From NCBI GenBank assembly GCA_965140765.1, contig OZ223309.1:1116001-1180000 (forward strand): a DNA stretch of 64,000 bases, in the 5' to 3' direction. The notes under the pieces were generated by a model. It ran no database searches and had not been told where the DNA came from. It worked only from the letters and a program-made list of their open reading frames with translations. The translations under genes were made by a program, and so were the position numbers. Every line of letters starts with the position of its first letter. Within the stretch, counting starts at the first letter, position 1. This DNA is from Sunxiuqinia sp963678245 (lineage in GTDB: Bacteria > Bacteroidota > Bacteroidia > Bacteroidales > Prolixibacteraceae). Positions 28,359 through 36,858 of this stretch are shown piece by piece.

Positions 28359-29609
28359 ATGTTTAAATTAATTGAGAAAGAATACGAGCATTTTAAATCG
28401 TTTCCGCGCAATATGCGAATTTTGTTACTAACTAACCTTATTTATGCTTTGGTGTTACCGATTCTGGAGCTTTTTGTAGGTGCCTATATTTTGCGTCAAT
28501 CTGATAATACTTCCTACGTGGTGGTTTACCAGCTAATGGTTTACTTGGGTATACCCGTCGCTTTTTTGGTAAATGGAATATTACTTCGGCGAATAAAAAT
28601 TGCTCGCCTTTACTCGCTTGGTATGCTGATGAGTGGTGTCGCCATGACCATCATGATGATGTTGGATTCAGTTGATATTGTTGGAATTTCAATCTCTGGA
28701 TTAGTAATGGGATGCTCGTATGGATTTTTCTGGGCTAATCGTGATTTTCTGTCGCTTTCGTCAACCAACGACAGCAACCGGAATTATTATTTCAGCATGG
28801 AAACGTTTTTCTACACCATCACATTCATTATTATCCCAGCTATTGCCGGTTATTTTATCGCAACTGGTGAAGAATTTGGATGGTATCCGGCTAAGGCTGC
28901 TTATATTACGCTGACCATCGTGGTATTTGGATTGACGATTTTCTCATCTATCATGGTTCATCAAGGCGATTTTGTTAACCCTAAAAATGAGCGGTTTATT
29001 TTCTTCAAGTTTCACAAAGATTGGAATTGGATGTTGTTACTAGGTGGTTTCAAAGGTATTGCTCAGGCTGCTATTTTCTTTTTTCCAATTCTTCTCATCT
29101 TGAGTTTTGTGGGTAAAGAAGGTTCACTCGGAGGACTTGTTGCCGTTGGGTCTTTGATAACCGCTATGGTTTTGTATTTAATCGGACGTTTTTCGAGGCC
29201 TGAACACCGAATCTACGTTTTCTCATTTGGCTTATTGGTTTTTTTGGCAGGAGGCTTGGTTAATAGTCTCTTTTTCAGTGCTATTGGAGTGGTGATTTAC
29301 CAGATTTGCAACTCGCTATCCCGGCCATTGCTTGACGCAGCATACTACCCTATTCAGTTGGGTGTAATTGATCACATCTCGGAGTTGGAAAAACGGAACA
29401 AGTTTGCCTATATCTTTAATCACGAAGCAGGGTTATTTGTTGGTCGTATGATTGGATGCCTTCTTTTCTTGATTGCATCCGAATATGCTTCGCCCGAGTT
29501 CGCGTTACGATATGTTTTGGTAATCATCGCTTTAATTCAGGCAATATCGATTCCCGTAGCTCAAAAATTAATTAAAAAAGTACAAAATTATTCAGTTGCT
29601 ACATCATGA
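28359..29609 (+). CDS. Major facilitator superfamily transporter
   Basis: The protein has 416 residues and about 12 hydrophobic segments spaced over the whole length (for example ILLLTNLIYALVLPILELFVG, VGISISGLVMGCSYGFFWANRDF, TITFIIIPAIAGYFIA, a central loop near residues 200-215, and LVIIALIQAISIPVAQKL at the end). There is no signal peptide, as expected for an inner-membrane permease. It probably brings a mono- or oligosaccharide released in the periplasm into the cytoplasm. It overlaps the next gene by 4 nt (ATGA), so the two are translationally coupled. The GH94 phosphorylase just downstream lacks a signal peptide and would use the imported sugar. Substrate not determined. Confidence 0.85.
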   Translation: MFKLIEKEYEHFKSFPRNMRILLLTNLIYALVLPILELFVGAYILRQSDNTSYVVVYQLMVYLGIPVAFLVNGILLRRIKIARLYSLGMLMSGVAMTIMMMLDSVDIVGISISGLVMGCSYGFFWANRDFLSLSSTNDSNRNYYFSMETFFYTITFIIIPAIAGYFIATGEEFGWYPAKAAYITLTIVVFGLTIFSSIMVHQGDFVNPKNERFIFFKFHKDWNWMLLLGGFKGIAQAAIFFFPILLILSFVGKEGSLGGLVAVGSLITAMVLYLIGRFSRPEHRIYVFSFGLLVFLAGGLVNSLFFSAIGVVIYQICNSLSRPLLDAAYYPIQLGVIDHISELEKRNKFAYIFNHEAGLFVGRMIGCLLFLIASEYASPEFALRYVLVIIALIQAISIPVAQKLIKKVQNYSVATS

Positions 29610-30940
29610 AGGTCTATTTTGCTATAGGGGTAATGGTATTGCAACAAAACTCTGATGTTGCAATATGGGGATGGGGAACCCCTGGTGAAGAAATTATAAT
29701 TGTGTGCAGCTGGAATAAAAATGATATGGTAACGGTAAAACCAGCGAATACTGCAAAGTGGGAGGGCACAATAAGGAAAACAGAAGCCGGAAGTCCATAC
29801 TCCATTAGCATTTCAGGGAATGATACTGTCGAGATAAAAAATGTAATGCTTGGAGAAGTTTGGTTGTGCAGCGGACAATCAAATATGGAATGGAGTATTA
29901 ATTGGGGAATTACAAACGAAAAAGAGCTTTTAACTGAGGGATTTGATCTTGACATTCGAATTCTAACCGTGCAAAAACAGACCGATGAATTTCCTCAGCA
30001 AAATTGTTTGGGAAGTTGGCAGCTTGGAACTGCGGAACATGCGCGTTCAACAAGTGCTGTGGGATATATTTTCGCCAAAGAATTGAAAAGGAAATTGAAT
30101 GTGCCGGTGGGAATTATTGTTTCAGCATGGGGTGGAACGACTGCAGAAGTCTGGATTGGGAAGAATCGAATAAATAATAAGCCTAAGTTAGATGAAGCAA
30201 AGATTGTCCGCGATGTTTTCTGGTGTCCGTCAGAGCCCGGAGCAGCTTATAATTCAATGATCCATCCTTCAATACCTTATGGCATAAAAGGAGCTATTTG
30301 GTATCAGGGAGAATCAAGTCGGCATAACTATTGGGTGTATTCCTTATTGATGAAGAATCTGATAGAAGGCTGGCGTTCCGATTTCAAAAAAGAATTTCCC
30401 TTTTTCCTGGTTCGGATAGCACCTTTTGCCTACGAGGAAGCTAATATATCTGCATACCTGAGAGAGCAGCAGGAGTTAACTACAAAAGTGATTCCCAAAA
30501 CAGGAATGATTGTAATCTCAGATCTGGTAGATGATATTAATAATGTCCATCCCCAAAATAAGATTGATGTTGGCAAACATCTCGCTAATTACGCGTTGAC
30601 TGAAACCTATGGATTGGAAGTAGGTGCATACAAAAGCCCGACATACGGATCGATAGAAATAATCAGAAATGAAATAAAAATCGACTTTAATGATGTGATA
30701 ACTGAGTTGGTTTGTAAGGATGAGCAACCTTCTGATTTTCAGATATATGGCGAAGATAAATATTTTGTGCCGGCAAAAGTTCGGATTGATGGGAAAAGCA
30801 TTCTTGTATATTCTAAATCTGTAAAGAACCCGGTTGCAGTGCGTCATTGCTTCGACGATATATCTATCCCAAATGTATTTAGCAAAGAAGGCTTGCCGTT
30901 GGCGCCTTTCAGAACAGACAAATGGCAGTTAAAACATTAA
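29606..30940 (+). CDS. Sialate O-acetylesterase-like (SGNH) hydrolase without signal peptide
   Basis: The protein has 444 residues. It begins almost directly at the conserved VMVLQQNSDVAIWGWGTPGEE strand, so the usual signal peptide and first strand of this family are absent. Catalytic motifs are present: GEVWLCSGQSNMEWS with nucleophile Ser92, GAIWYQGES, and DLVDDINNVHPQNK with the Asp/His pair. It belongs to the SASA/DUF303 acetylesterases that remove O-acetyl groups from sugars. The start overlaps the MFS stop by 4 nt. Because no leader is seen, a cytoplasmic role on an acetylated oligosaccharide imported by the MFS protein is plausible; loss of a former signal peptide is the alternative. 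GH94 follows 30 nt later. Confidence 0.85.
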   Translation: MKVYFAIGVMVLQQNSDVAIWGWGTPGEEIIIVCSWNKNDMVTVKPANTAKWEGTIRKTEAGSPYSISISGNDTVEIKNVMLGEVWLCSGQSNMEWSINWGITNEKELLTEGFDLDIRILTVQKQTDEFPQQNCLGSWQLGTAEHARSTSAVGYIFAKELKRKLNVPVGIIVSAWGGTTAEVWIGKNRINNKPKLDEAKIVRDVFWCPSEPGAAYNSMIHPSIPYGIKGAIWYQGESSRHNYWVYSLLMKNLIEGWRSDFKKEFPFFLVRIAPFAYEEANISAYLREQQELTTKVIPKTGMIVISDLVDDINNVHPQNKIDVGKHLANYALTETYGLEVGAYKSPTYGSIEIIRNEIKIDFNDVITELVCKDEQPSDFQIYGEDKYFVPAKVRIDGKSILVYSKSVKNPVAVRHCFDDISIPNVFSKEGLPLAPFRTDKWQLKH

Positions 30941-30970
30941 TAAACAAATAAATTTCAAAATAGAAAGATC

Positions 30971-33298
30971 ATGAATAAGTACGGATATTTTAACGAAGAC
31001 GGTACCGAATTTACAATAACCGATCCGAAGACCCCCAGGGCATTTGATAACTTTTTATGGAATGATGTATTGTTCTCAGGGGTACATCAGACGGGGGTAG
31101 GCTTTTTTGATTATCAGGTAGACGAGAAGGAAGCAGTGCAACTATTTACCGGTATTGGCCGGATATGCGATTTTGATGTGTTTGGGCGTGACCACTTGAT
31201 GAGTCGCCTGATTTTTGTGCGCGACAACGAAACTGGGGAGTATTGGAACGTAAATTGGGAACCGGTAAAAAAGGCATTTGATGCCTACGAATGTACACAC
31301 GGTTTGGGTTATTCCATTATCAAATCGGAAACCAACAAGATTGGATCATCCTTTCGGATTTTTGTTCCGAAAGGAAAAGATCCAGTTGAACTTTGGACGA
31401 TGGGTTTTGAAAATAAGTCAGGTAAGAAAAGGGACTTGAGTGTGTTTATTTACAATCAGTTCCAGTTTTCATACAAATGGGGTTTCAATAGCTATGGCGA
31501 TATGTTTTTCCGCACCACTTATTTGAGCGAGGAGAACAATGCATTAATCGCGAACAAGCATCCACATGTAAGCCCGCACGATCACCAAACAGCTTTTATG
31601 GCTCCTGACAAAGAGATTGTAGGGTTTGACGGTAGCCGCGATGCATTTGTCGGTCAGTACAACAGCATGAATGAGCCACAGGTGGTGGTTGAAGGCAAAT
31701 GCCGCAGTTCCATCGGTTCAAGTGATGCGACGGTTGGTGTGACCCAGTTTAAGCTGGAATTGGAACCTGGACAATCTGAAACAATCAACCTCGTATTAGG
31801 TATTTCTGATTCGGAGGAGGACATGAAGCCGCTGAAAGAAAAGTACCTCAGTAAAATGGATGAGGCTTTCGAACAGTTGAAAGAATATCATAAAGGTTTT
31901 ATTGCCAACAACCGTTTTAATACACCTGATGAGCACCTGAACCGAATGTTGAATGTCTGGATGAAGCATCAAACAGCTTACGGAGCGCAGTGGTGCCGTT
32001 GGGGATGGATGGGATATCGCGACATCGTGCAGCATGGTTACGGCGTTTCCTCGTTTAATCCGGAGCGTACAAAAGAAATTTTAAGGGAATCGTTACAACA
32101 TCAATACGCATCTGGAATGGCCTTGCGTGGCTGGAACCCGGTTGATACTAAACCTTATTCAGATAGCGCATTGTGGTTGGTATTCACCTTAATTTCTTAC
32201 TTAAAAGAAACAGCTGATTTCGATTTTCTTAATGAAGAAATCAAATTCTTCGACGAAGGATCGGGCACGGTGTTGCAACACATTGAAGTGGCCTTAAACT
32301 TCCTTGAAAGCAATAAGGGATCGCACGATTTGGTATTGATTAAATTTGGTGACTGGAACGATTCGTTAACAGCGATTGGCAAGGAAGGACGCGGGGAAAG
32401 TGTTTGGTTAAGCATGGCTTATGCCGAGGCGTTACGCCAAATGATTGACCTGTTTGAACACCTGGAAGATGGCCGTGCAAGCGAGTACAACCTTCGATAT
32501 AAAAACATAAAAGACGCGATTAATAAAAATGCATGGGATGGTGACTGGTACATCCGTTGTTACGATGATAATGGACGTGCCGTGGGATCTGATGCCAGTG
32601 AGCAGGGAAAGATCTTCCTGAATGCACAAAGCTGGTCGATGATTGCCGGCATTGCTGACGAACAGCGCACTCAGCAGGTGATTGATTCTTCGAATAAAAT
32701 GTTGAAGACAGATATTGGTTATTTGTTGCTGGCTCCAACGTTCCTAAAACCAGACCAGCATATCGGGCGCATTAGCTACATGGAACCGGGTATTTGTGAA
32801 AACGGAACGGTTTATTCCCACGTGAATGTTTGGATGATAATGGGCTTGCTTCGTGCAGGACGCGTGGAAGAGGCTTACCAAGCATTTAAGCAAATTACAC
32901 CTGGCTATTTCTCAGGAAGCGATGACGATGCCAAGCAGAATATGCCGCCATACATATATGCAAATGGTTGTTACGGACCAGATCACAAAAACAACAAATT
33001 CCAGATGGAATTTACCTGGATTACCGGCTCTGTAGCGTGGTTTTATAACGTATTAACCAAAGAAATGGCCGGTATCCAGCCTGACTTTGATCAACTGGTC
33101 ATTGATCCGAAACTACCGAAAGAGTGGAACGAGATTGGTGTCAGCCGTATTTTCAGGGGAAAGAGTTTTGATATTCAAATTAATCGTTCTTTAGTGTCTG
33201 AAACAACCGTAACTCTTAACGGAAACGTAATCAAAGGCAATCAAATTAAATTAGCTGATTGTCAATCATTCAATAAGGTAAATGTTTTGATTCCTTAA
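30971..33298 (+). CDS. GH94-family glycoside phosphorylase
   Basis: The protein has 775 residues with no signal peptide, hence cytoplasmic. It starts with the GH94 N-terminal sandwich (MNKYGYFNEDGTEFTITDP, then TPRAFDNFLWND and SGVHQTGVG), then helical linker and (alpha/alpha)6 barrel with GWMGYRDIVQHGYG, a substrate region RGWNPVDTKPYSDSALWL, the IKFGDWNDSLTAIG motif (Asp461 or Asp464 as general acid) and a CENGTVYSHVNVWM segment. GH94 enzymes split beta-linked disaccharides or oligosaccharides with phosphate to give a sugar-1-phosphate. The region that reads WHPQG...RTxCSDD in cellobiose and chitobiose phosphorylases differs here, so the substrate is probably not cellobiose. It is part of the MFS-esterase-phosphorylase cluster. 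Confidence 0.88.
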   Translation: MNKYGYFNEDGTEFTITDPKTPRAFDNFLWNDVLFSGVHQTGVGFFDYQVDEKEAVQLFTGIGRICDFDVFGRDHLMSRLIFVRDNETGEYWNVNWEPVKKAFDAYECTHGLGYSIIKSETNKIGSSFRIFVPKGKDPVELWTMGFENKSGKKRDLSVFIYNQFQFSYKWGFNSYGDMFFRTTYLSEENNALIANKHPHVSPHDHQTAFMAPDKEIVGFDGSRDAFVGQYNSMNEPQVVVEGKCRSSIGSSDATVGVTQFKLELEPGQSETINLVLGISDSEEDMKPLKEKYLSKMDEAFEQLKEYHKGFIANNRFNTPDEHLNRMLNVWMKHQTAYGAQWCRWGWMGYRDIVQHGYGVSSFNPERTKEILRESLQHQYASGMALRGWNPVDTKPYSDSALWLVFTLISYLKETADFDFLNEEIKFFDEGSGTVLQHIEVALNFLESNKGSHDLVLIKFGDWNDSLTAIGKEGRGESVWLSMAYAEALRQMIDLFEHLEDGRASEYNLRYKNIKDAINKNAWDGDWYIRCYDDNGRAVGSDASEQGKIFLNAQSWSMIAGIADEQRTQQVIDSSNKMLKTDIGYLLLAPTFLKPDQHIGRISYMEPGICENGTVYSHVNVWMIMGLLRAGRVEEAYQAFKQITPGYFSGSDDDAKQNMPPYIYANGCYGPDHKNNKFQMEFTWITGSVAWFYNVLTKEMAGIQPDFDQLVIDPKLPKEWNEIGVSRIFRGKSFDIQINRSLVSETTVTLNGNVIKGNQIKLADCQSFNKVNVLIP

Positions 33299-33309
33299 CA
33301 AATTTGAAT

Positions 33310-34836
33310 ATGAAATTTATTTACAGTTGTCTTGCTCTCTTACTTTTTTCTCAAATTCTGGTTGCTAAAGAATTTGATGTAACGAAATATGGCGCTATTG
33401 GCAACGGGGAATTTTTAAATACTGAATCAATTAATCAGGCGATAAAAGATTGTCATGCTTCGGGCGGGGGAACTGTTCGTTTCCCTTCCGGAATTTTCCT
33501 TTCGGGATCGATTCAAATGCTAAGTAACGTGACGATTGATTTGGATGCGGGGGCTAAAATCCTGGCAAGTCCGAATTTGGAAGATTACGGCGATTTGGGG
33601 ATAAAATCGGAGGGCAGAAGTACTTCGTTCATTTGGGCAAAAGATGCGACGAATATTTCTATAATTGGTCGTGGAACTATTGATGGCAATGACATGGCCT
33701 TTTTTGATGAAGGAGTAACCGAACCTGAATGGGAGGTGGATTATTCAGTTATTCGACAAGGAAGTGATTTTAAAGTTCGATTGCCTGATGGACCGCTTAA
33801 AACGAAAGATCGGCCTGGCATGTTGATGACTTTCATTGAGTGTGAAAACATGCTTTTCGAAGGGATCACTGTTCAAAAAGCACCGAACTGGAATATTCAC
33901 CTTGCTTGTTGTAAATATGTAGATTTCACTAATGTCAAAGTGCTGAACAGCTTACTGGTTCCAAATTCTGATGGATTGGATATCAGTCAGTCGCAGCATG
34001 TGCACATCTCTGGATGTACCTTAATTGCGGGAGACGATGGAATTGCCATTAGTCCTTGTGCTGACGGCTTTTGTGATGGCGAGGCTCGTGATATTACAGT
34101 AACGAATTGTACCATTGAATCACGCTCTGCGGCTATTCGTTTAGGTTGGGCAAAAAGCCGGATTAGTAATTGTGTCTTTCAAAATCTGATGTTAAATAGC
34201 AACCGGGGTATTTGGATTAATGGGCGCTTGGGTGAAACCATTGAAAACATCATATTCTCTGATTTGATCATTAACACCCGCTTGCATTCGGGCTGGTGGG
34301 GAAAAGCTGAGCCCATCCACATTTCGGAAATGCCCTTGGATAACTCTTATGAAGATGCTGAGTTGAGGAACGAGCATCCCATTATACAAAACATTCGTTT
34401 TTCAAATATTCAAATCAATAGCGAGGCTGGAATCCTGTTGTATGCATTTCATCCGAACTCAATCAGGAATATCACCTTTGATGGTATTGATATGCAAATT
34501 TCAAATGGGAAATTCCAGCAATACTCTGGTGGAAATTTCGATTTACGTCCTTCAAAAGATCATGAATTATCTGTATTTGCACATGATATTCCTGCCTTCT
34601 ATTTAAAAGGAACAAAGGATATTTCAATCAAAAACTATTCACTGAAGTGGTTGGATGAAATGCCCGATTACTATACCAATGCCATTTACGGGGAAGATCT
34701 TGACGGACTTTTGATAGATGATGTACAGTTGTCTGTACCTCCAGAAACCGATCATCCTGAAATCTATTTAAAGAACGGATCCAATTTAACTCTTGATGAG
34801 AAGCAACAATCCGTTCAAAAAGAAAATATACAATAA
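33310..34836 (+). CDS. GH28-family polygalacturonase-like beta-helix protein
   Basis: The protein has 508 residues from the ATG at 33310; a TTG two codons earlier is also in frame. A signal peptide (ends LVAK) is followed by a right-handed beta-helix with the GH28 start FDVTKYGAIGNG. The catalytic aspartates are retained: NSDGLD (Asp221) and GDDGIA (Asp242, Asp243). The position usually occupied by the GHG histidine reads SRSAAIRLG, and the RIK motif is replaced by RGIWING. This variant is seen in Bacteroidota GH28-like proteins of other specificity. It could be an exo-galacturonase or a related uronidase or rhamnogalacturonan-active enzyme. It follows GH94 by 11 nt and precedes the GH-A-like gene by 23 nt. 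Confidence 0.85.
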   Translation: MKFIYSCLALLLFSQILVAKEFDVTKYGAIGNGEFLNTESINQAIKDCHASGGGTVRFPSGIFLSGSIQMLSNVTIDLDAGAKILASPNLEDYGDLGIKSEGRSTSFIWAKDATNISIIGRGTIDGNDMAFFDEGVTEPEWEVDYSVIRQGSDFKVRLPDGPLKTKDRPGMLMTFIECENMLFEGITVQKAPNWNIHLACCKYVDFTNVKVLNSLLVPNSDGLDISQSQHVHISGCTLIAGDDGIAISPCADGFCDGEARDITVTNCTIESRSAAIRLGWAKSRISNCVFQNLMLNSNRGIWINGRLGETIENIIFSDLIINTRLHSGWWGKAEPIHISEMPLDNSYEDAELRNEHPIIQNIRFSNIQINSEAGILLYAFHPNSIRNITFDGIDMQISNGKFQQYSGGNFDLRPSKDHELSVFAHDIPAFYLKGTKDISIKNYSLKWLDEMPDYYTNAIYGEDLDGLLIDDVQLSVPPETDHPEIYLKNGSNLTLDEKQQSVQKENIQ

Positions 34837-34859
34837 ACTAACATACTAAAACCTATTCA

Positions 34860-36854
34860 ATGAAAACGAAATCTATTATCTATTTACTGATAAGTGCATG
34901 TATGGTTTTTGCCTGCACAGAGAAAACCCCCGAAATAATAAAGATATCCAAAGAAATGGTCATCAACGAAACCGGTTCAGGCGAGCATATGAATTGGTTT
35001 GATGAACAAGATACCACTGCCGTTCCAGAGACAATGTGGGATACTTATGGTGTGACAAGCTACTGGCCGGCTGGTTTGGCAATTGATTTGGGATGTAAAT
35101 ACCAAATCAATTCGGTTTGGGTATTTGATGGCAAAAAGGAAAAAAACATTGAAGGTGGTGTTTTGCAAATCTCGTCTGGTAAACCTTTTGCTTGGGAGAA
35201 TACTCATGTGTTGGAAATGCAAAACAGTGGTAAATGGTTAAAACTTGACTTGAATACCGAAACACAATTTATCCAACTGCAAAAGCAGGCTACAAAGCAA
35301 TTTGATAAAACCAACGAATTTCCGAAGAATTGTGATGTTGCAATTCAGGAAGTGGTTATCGTTGGTTATCCTATCGAAGAAAAGTTAGTGGAAGATGTAG
35401 CGATTACCCAGAAACCGGTTACAACAACCATGGATAAGTTTATCGGTATGAATTCCTATATCAATACTCCTGACCGTGTGCATGAAGCTGTTGGTAGCGT
35501 TCGTGAATATCGTCCATGGCGTTGGAATGGGGGGGTGGATTTGGAAACTCCAATTGATTGGGGAGATATTAGAAGAGATAAAGTAGCAAACGAGTATGCA
35601 GGTATGAAGATCGGGAATAGCGATGAATATTACCAAAGAATGCTGGATATGGGCATTGAATGCATGCCATGCATTCACCGTCATGTTGATGAAGCTAATG
35701 AAGAAGAAAGCAAACCTAATTTTGGAGGAGATCCGGCTGACCCATTTTCATACAAATTAATTTCTGATTATTCATTTCAATACGTTGCCCGCTATGGGCA
35801 CAACAAGGTTGAGGAAAGCCTGCTGAGGACAACCGAAGCCAGTCCGAAAAAAACAGGAATGGGCTTAATTCGCTACTTTGAAAATTGGAATGAACCTAAC
35901 GGCTGGTGGGGATACCCATCCGAACATTTCACACCCTACGAATTTGCCGCATTTTGCAGTGCCTCTTACGATGGTCATCTGAACCAAATGGGAGAAGGTT
36001 TTGGAATAAAAAATGCTGATCCAACTATGGGGTATGTATTTGGTGGTTTAGCCGGTATTTCTTTGGATTATGTGAAAGCCATGAAATTATGGTCTGATTA
36101 TCACCGAAATGGGGATTTTCCTGCAGATGTGATTAATCTACATAACTACTGTAACACCATGGGTAAACAACATTCCGGCAAAAAAGCGCATGGAATTAGT
36201 CCTGAAGCTGATAATTTGAAAGCCAAACTGGAAGCGGTGATTCAGTGGAGAGACGAAAGCCTTCCAAATAAGGAAGTTTGGTTAAGCGAATTTGGATGGG
36301 ATACCGATGAAAACACGTATCAATCTGCGGCTTTTGGACATGAACTTTATCCTGATGGAATTACCATGGAGGAAATTCAGGGGCAATGGCTGGTTCGCGA
36401 GTTCTTAATTGGTGCTGCTGCCGGATTAGACCGAATGCAGATGTTTTTGGCAAACGACCTAAAAAATTATCCACATGGCGTTTACGGAAGTTGCGGTTTT
36501 ATCACGGTGAATGAAGAATACAAGCCTTCCTGGTATTATGTGAAAACATTGAAACACGCATTGTCAGGAATGTTGTTTGAAAAAGAAATCAATTCCGGAA
36601 ATGAAAACGTCTGGATTTATGAATTTAAGAACCCGGAAACAGGTAGGGGAGCGTATGTCCTTTGGTGTCCTACATCTGACGGGACTACCGTAAATGGTTA
36701 TGAATTGAAATTGCCTAATGGAGTGAGTGCTACTCAAATTTCGATGCAAGACAAGGAGGAACTTGGGGTTAATGAAAAACTAACAGTTAATGATCAAAAA
36801 GTAAAAGTAGATGTCAGTGAATGGCCTGCAATTATTCAGATTGACAAACCATAA
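34860..36854 (+). CDS. Clan GH-A-like glycoside hydrolase lipoprotein with N-terminal discoidin-like domain
   Basis: The protein has 664 residues. A lipoprotein signal ends VFAC (Cys19). Residues about 30-170 look like an F5/8 type C (discoidin-like) carbohydrate-binding fold (DLGCKYQINSVWVFDG ... WLKLDLNTETQFIQLQ). The catalytic TIM barrel (about 190-580) has RYFENWNEPNGWWG with Glu345 as likely acid/base and VWLSEFGWDT with Glu477 as likely nucleophile. A C-terminal beta-sandwich ends SEWPAIIQIDKP. The barrel is related to the proteins at 50884, 52398 and the partial gene at 1-371, but this is the only one with the binding domain. The GH family was not recognised; GH39-, GH30- or GH86-type clan members are possible. 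Endo-action on a surface polysaccharide is the best guess. Confidence 0.75.
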   Translation: MKTKSIIYLLISACMVFACTEKTPEIIKISKEMVINETGSGEHMNWFDEQDTTAVPETMWDTYGVTSYWPAGLAIDLGCKYQINSVWVFDGKKEKNIEGGVLQISSGKPFAWENTHVLEMQNSGKWLKLDLNTETQFIQLQKQATKQFDKTNEFPKNCDVAIQEVVIVGYPIEEKLVEDVAITQKPVTTTMDKFIGMNSYINTPDRVHEAVGSVREYRPWRWNGGVDLETPIDWGDIRRDKVANEYAGMKIGNSDEYYQRMLDMGIECMPCIHRHVDEANEEESKPNFGGDPADPFSYKLISDYSFQYVARYGHNKVEESLLRTTEASPKKTGMGLIRYFENWNEPNGWWGYPSEHFTPYEFAAFCSASYDGHLNQMGEGFGIKNADPTMGYVFGGLAGISLDYVKAMKLWSDYHRNGDFPADVINLHNYCNTMGKQHSGKKAHGISPEADNLKAKLEAVIQWRDESLPNKEVWLSEFGWDTDENTYQSAAFGHELYPDGITMEEIQGQWLVREFLIGAAAGLDRMQMFLANDLKNYPHGVYGSCGFITVNEEYKPSWYYVKTLKHALSGMLFEKEINSGNENVWIYEFKNPETGRGAYVLWCPTSDGTTVNGYELKLPNGVSATQISMQDKEELGVNEKLTVNDQKVKVDVSEWPAIIQIDKP

Positions 36855-36858
36855 TAGT

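Noticed and set aside
36811..36858. Upstream extension of the 36859 gene to 36811
   Set aside because: It would overlap the end of the GH-A-like gene by 44 nt, and the ATG at 36859 gives a proper signal peptide.
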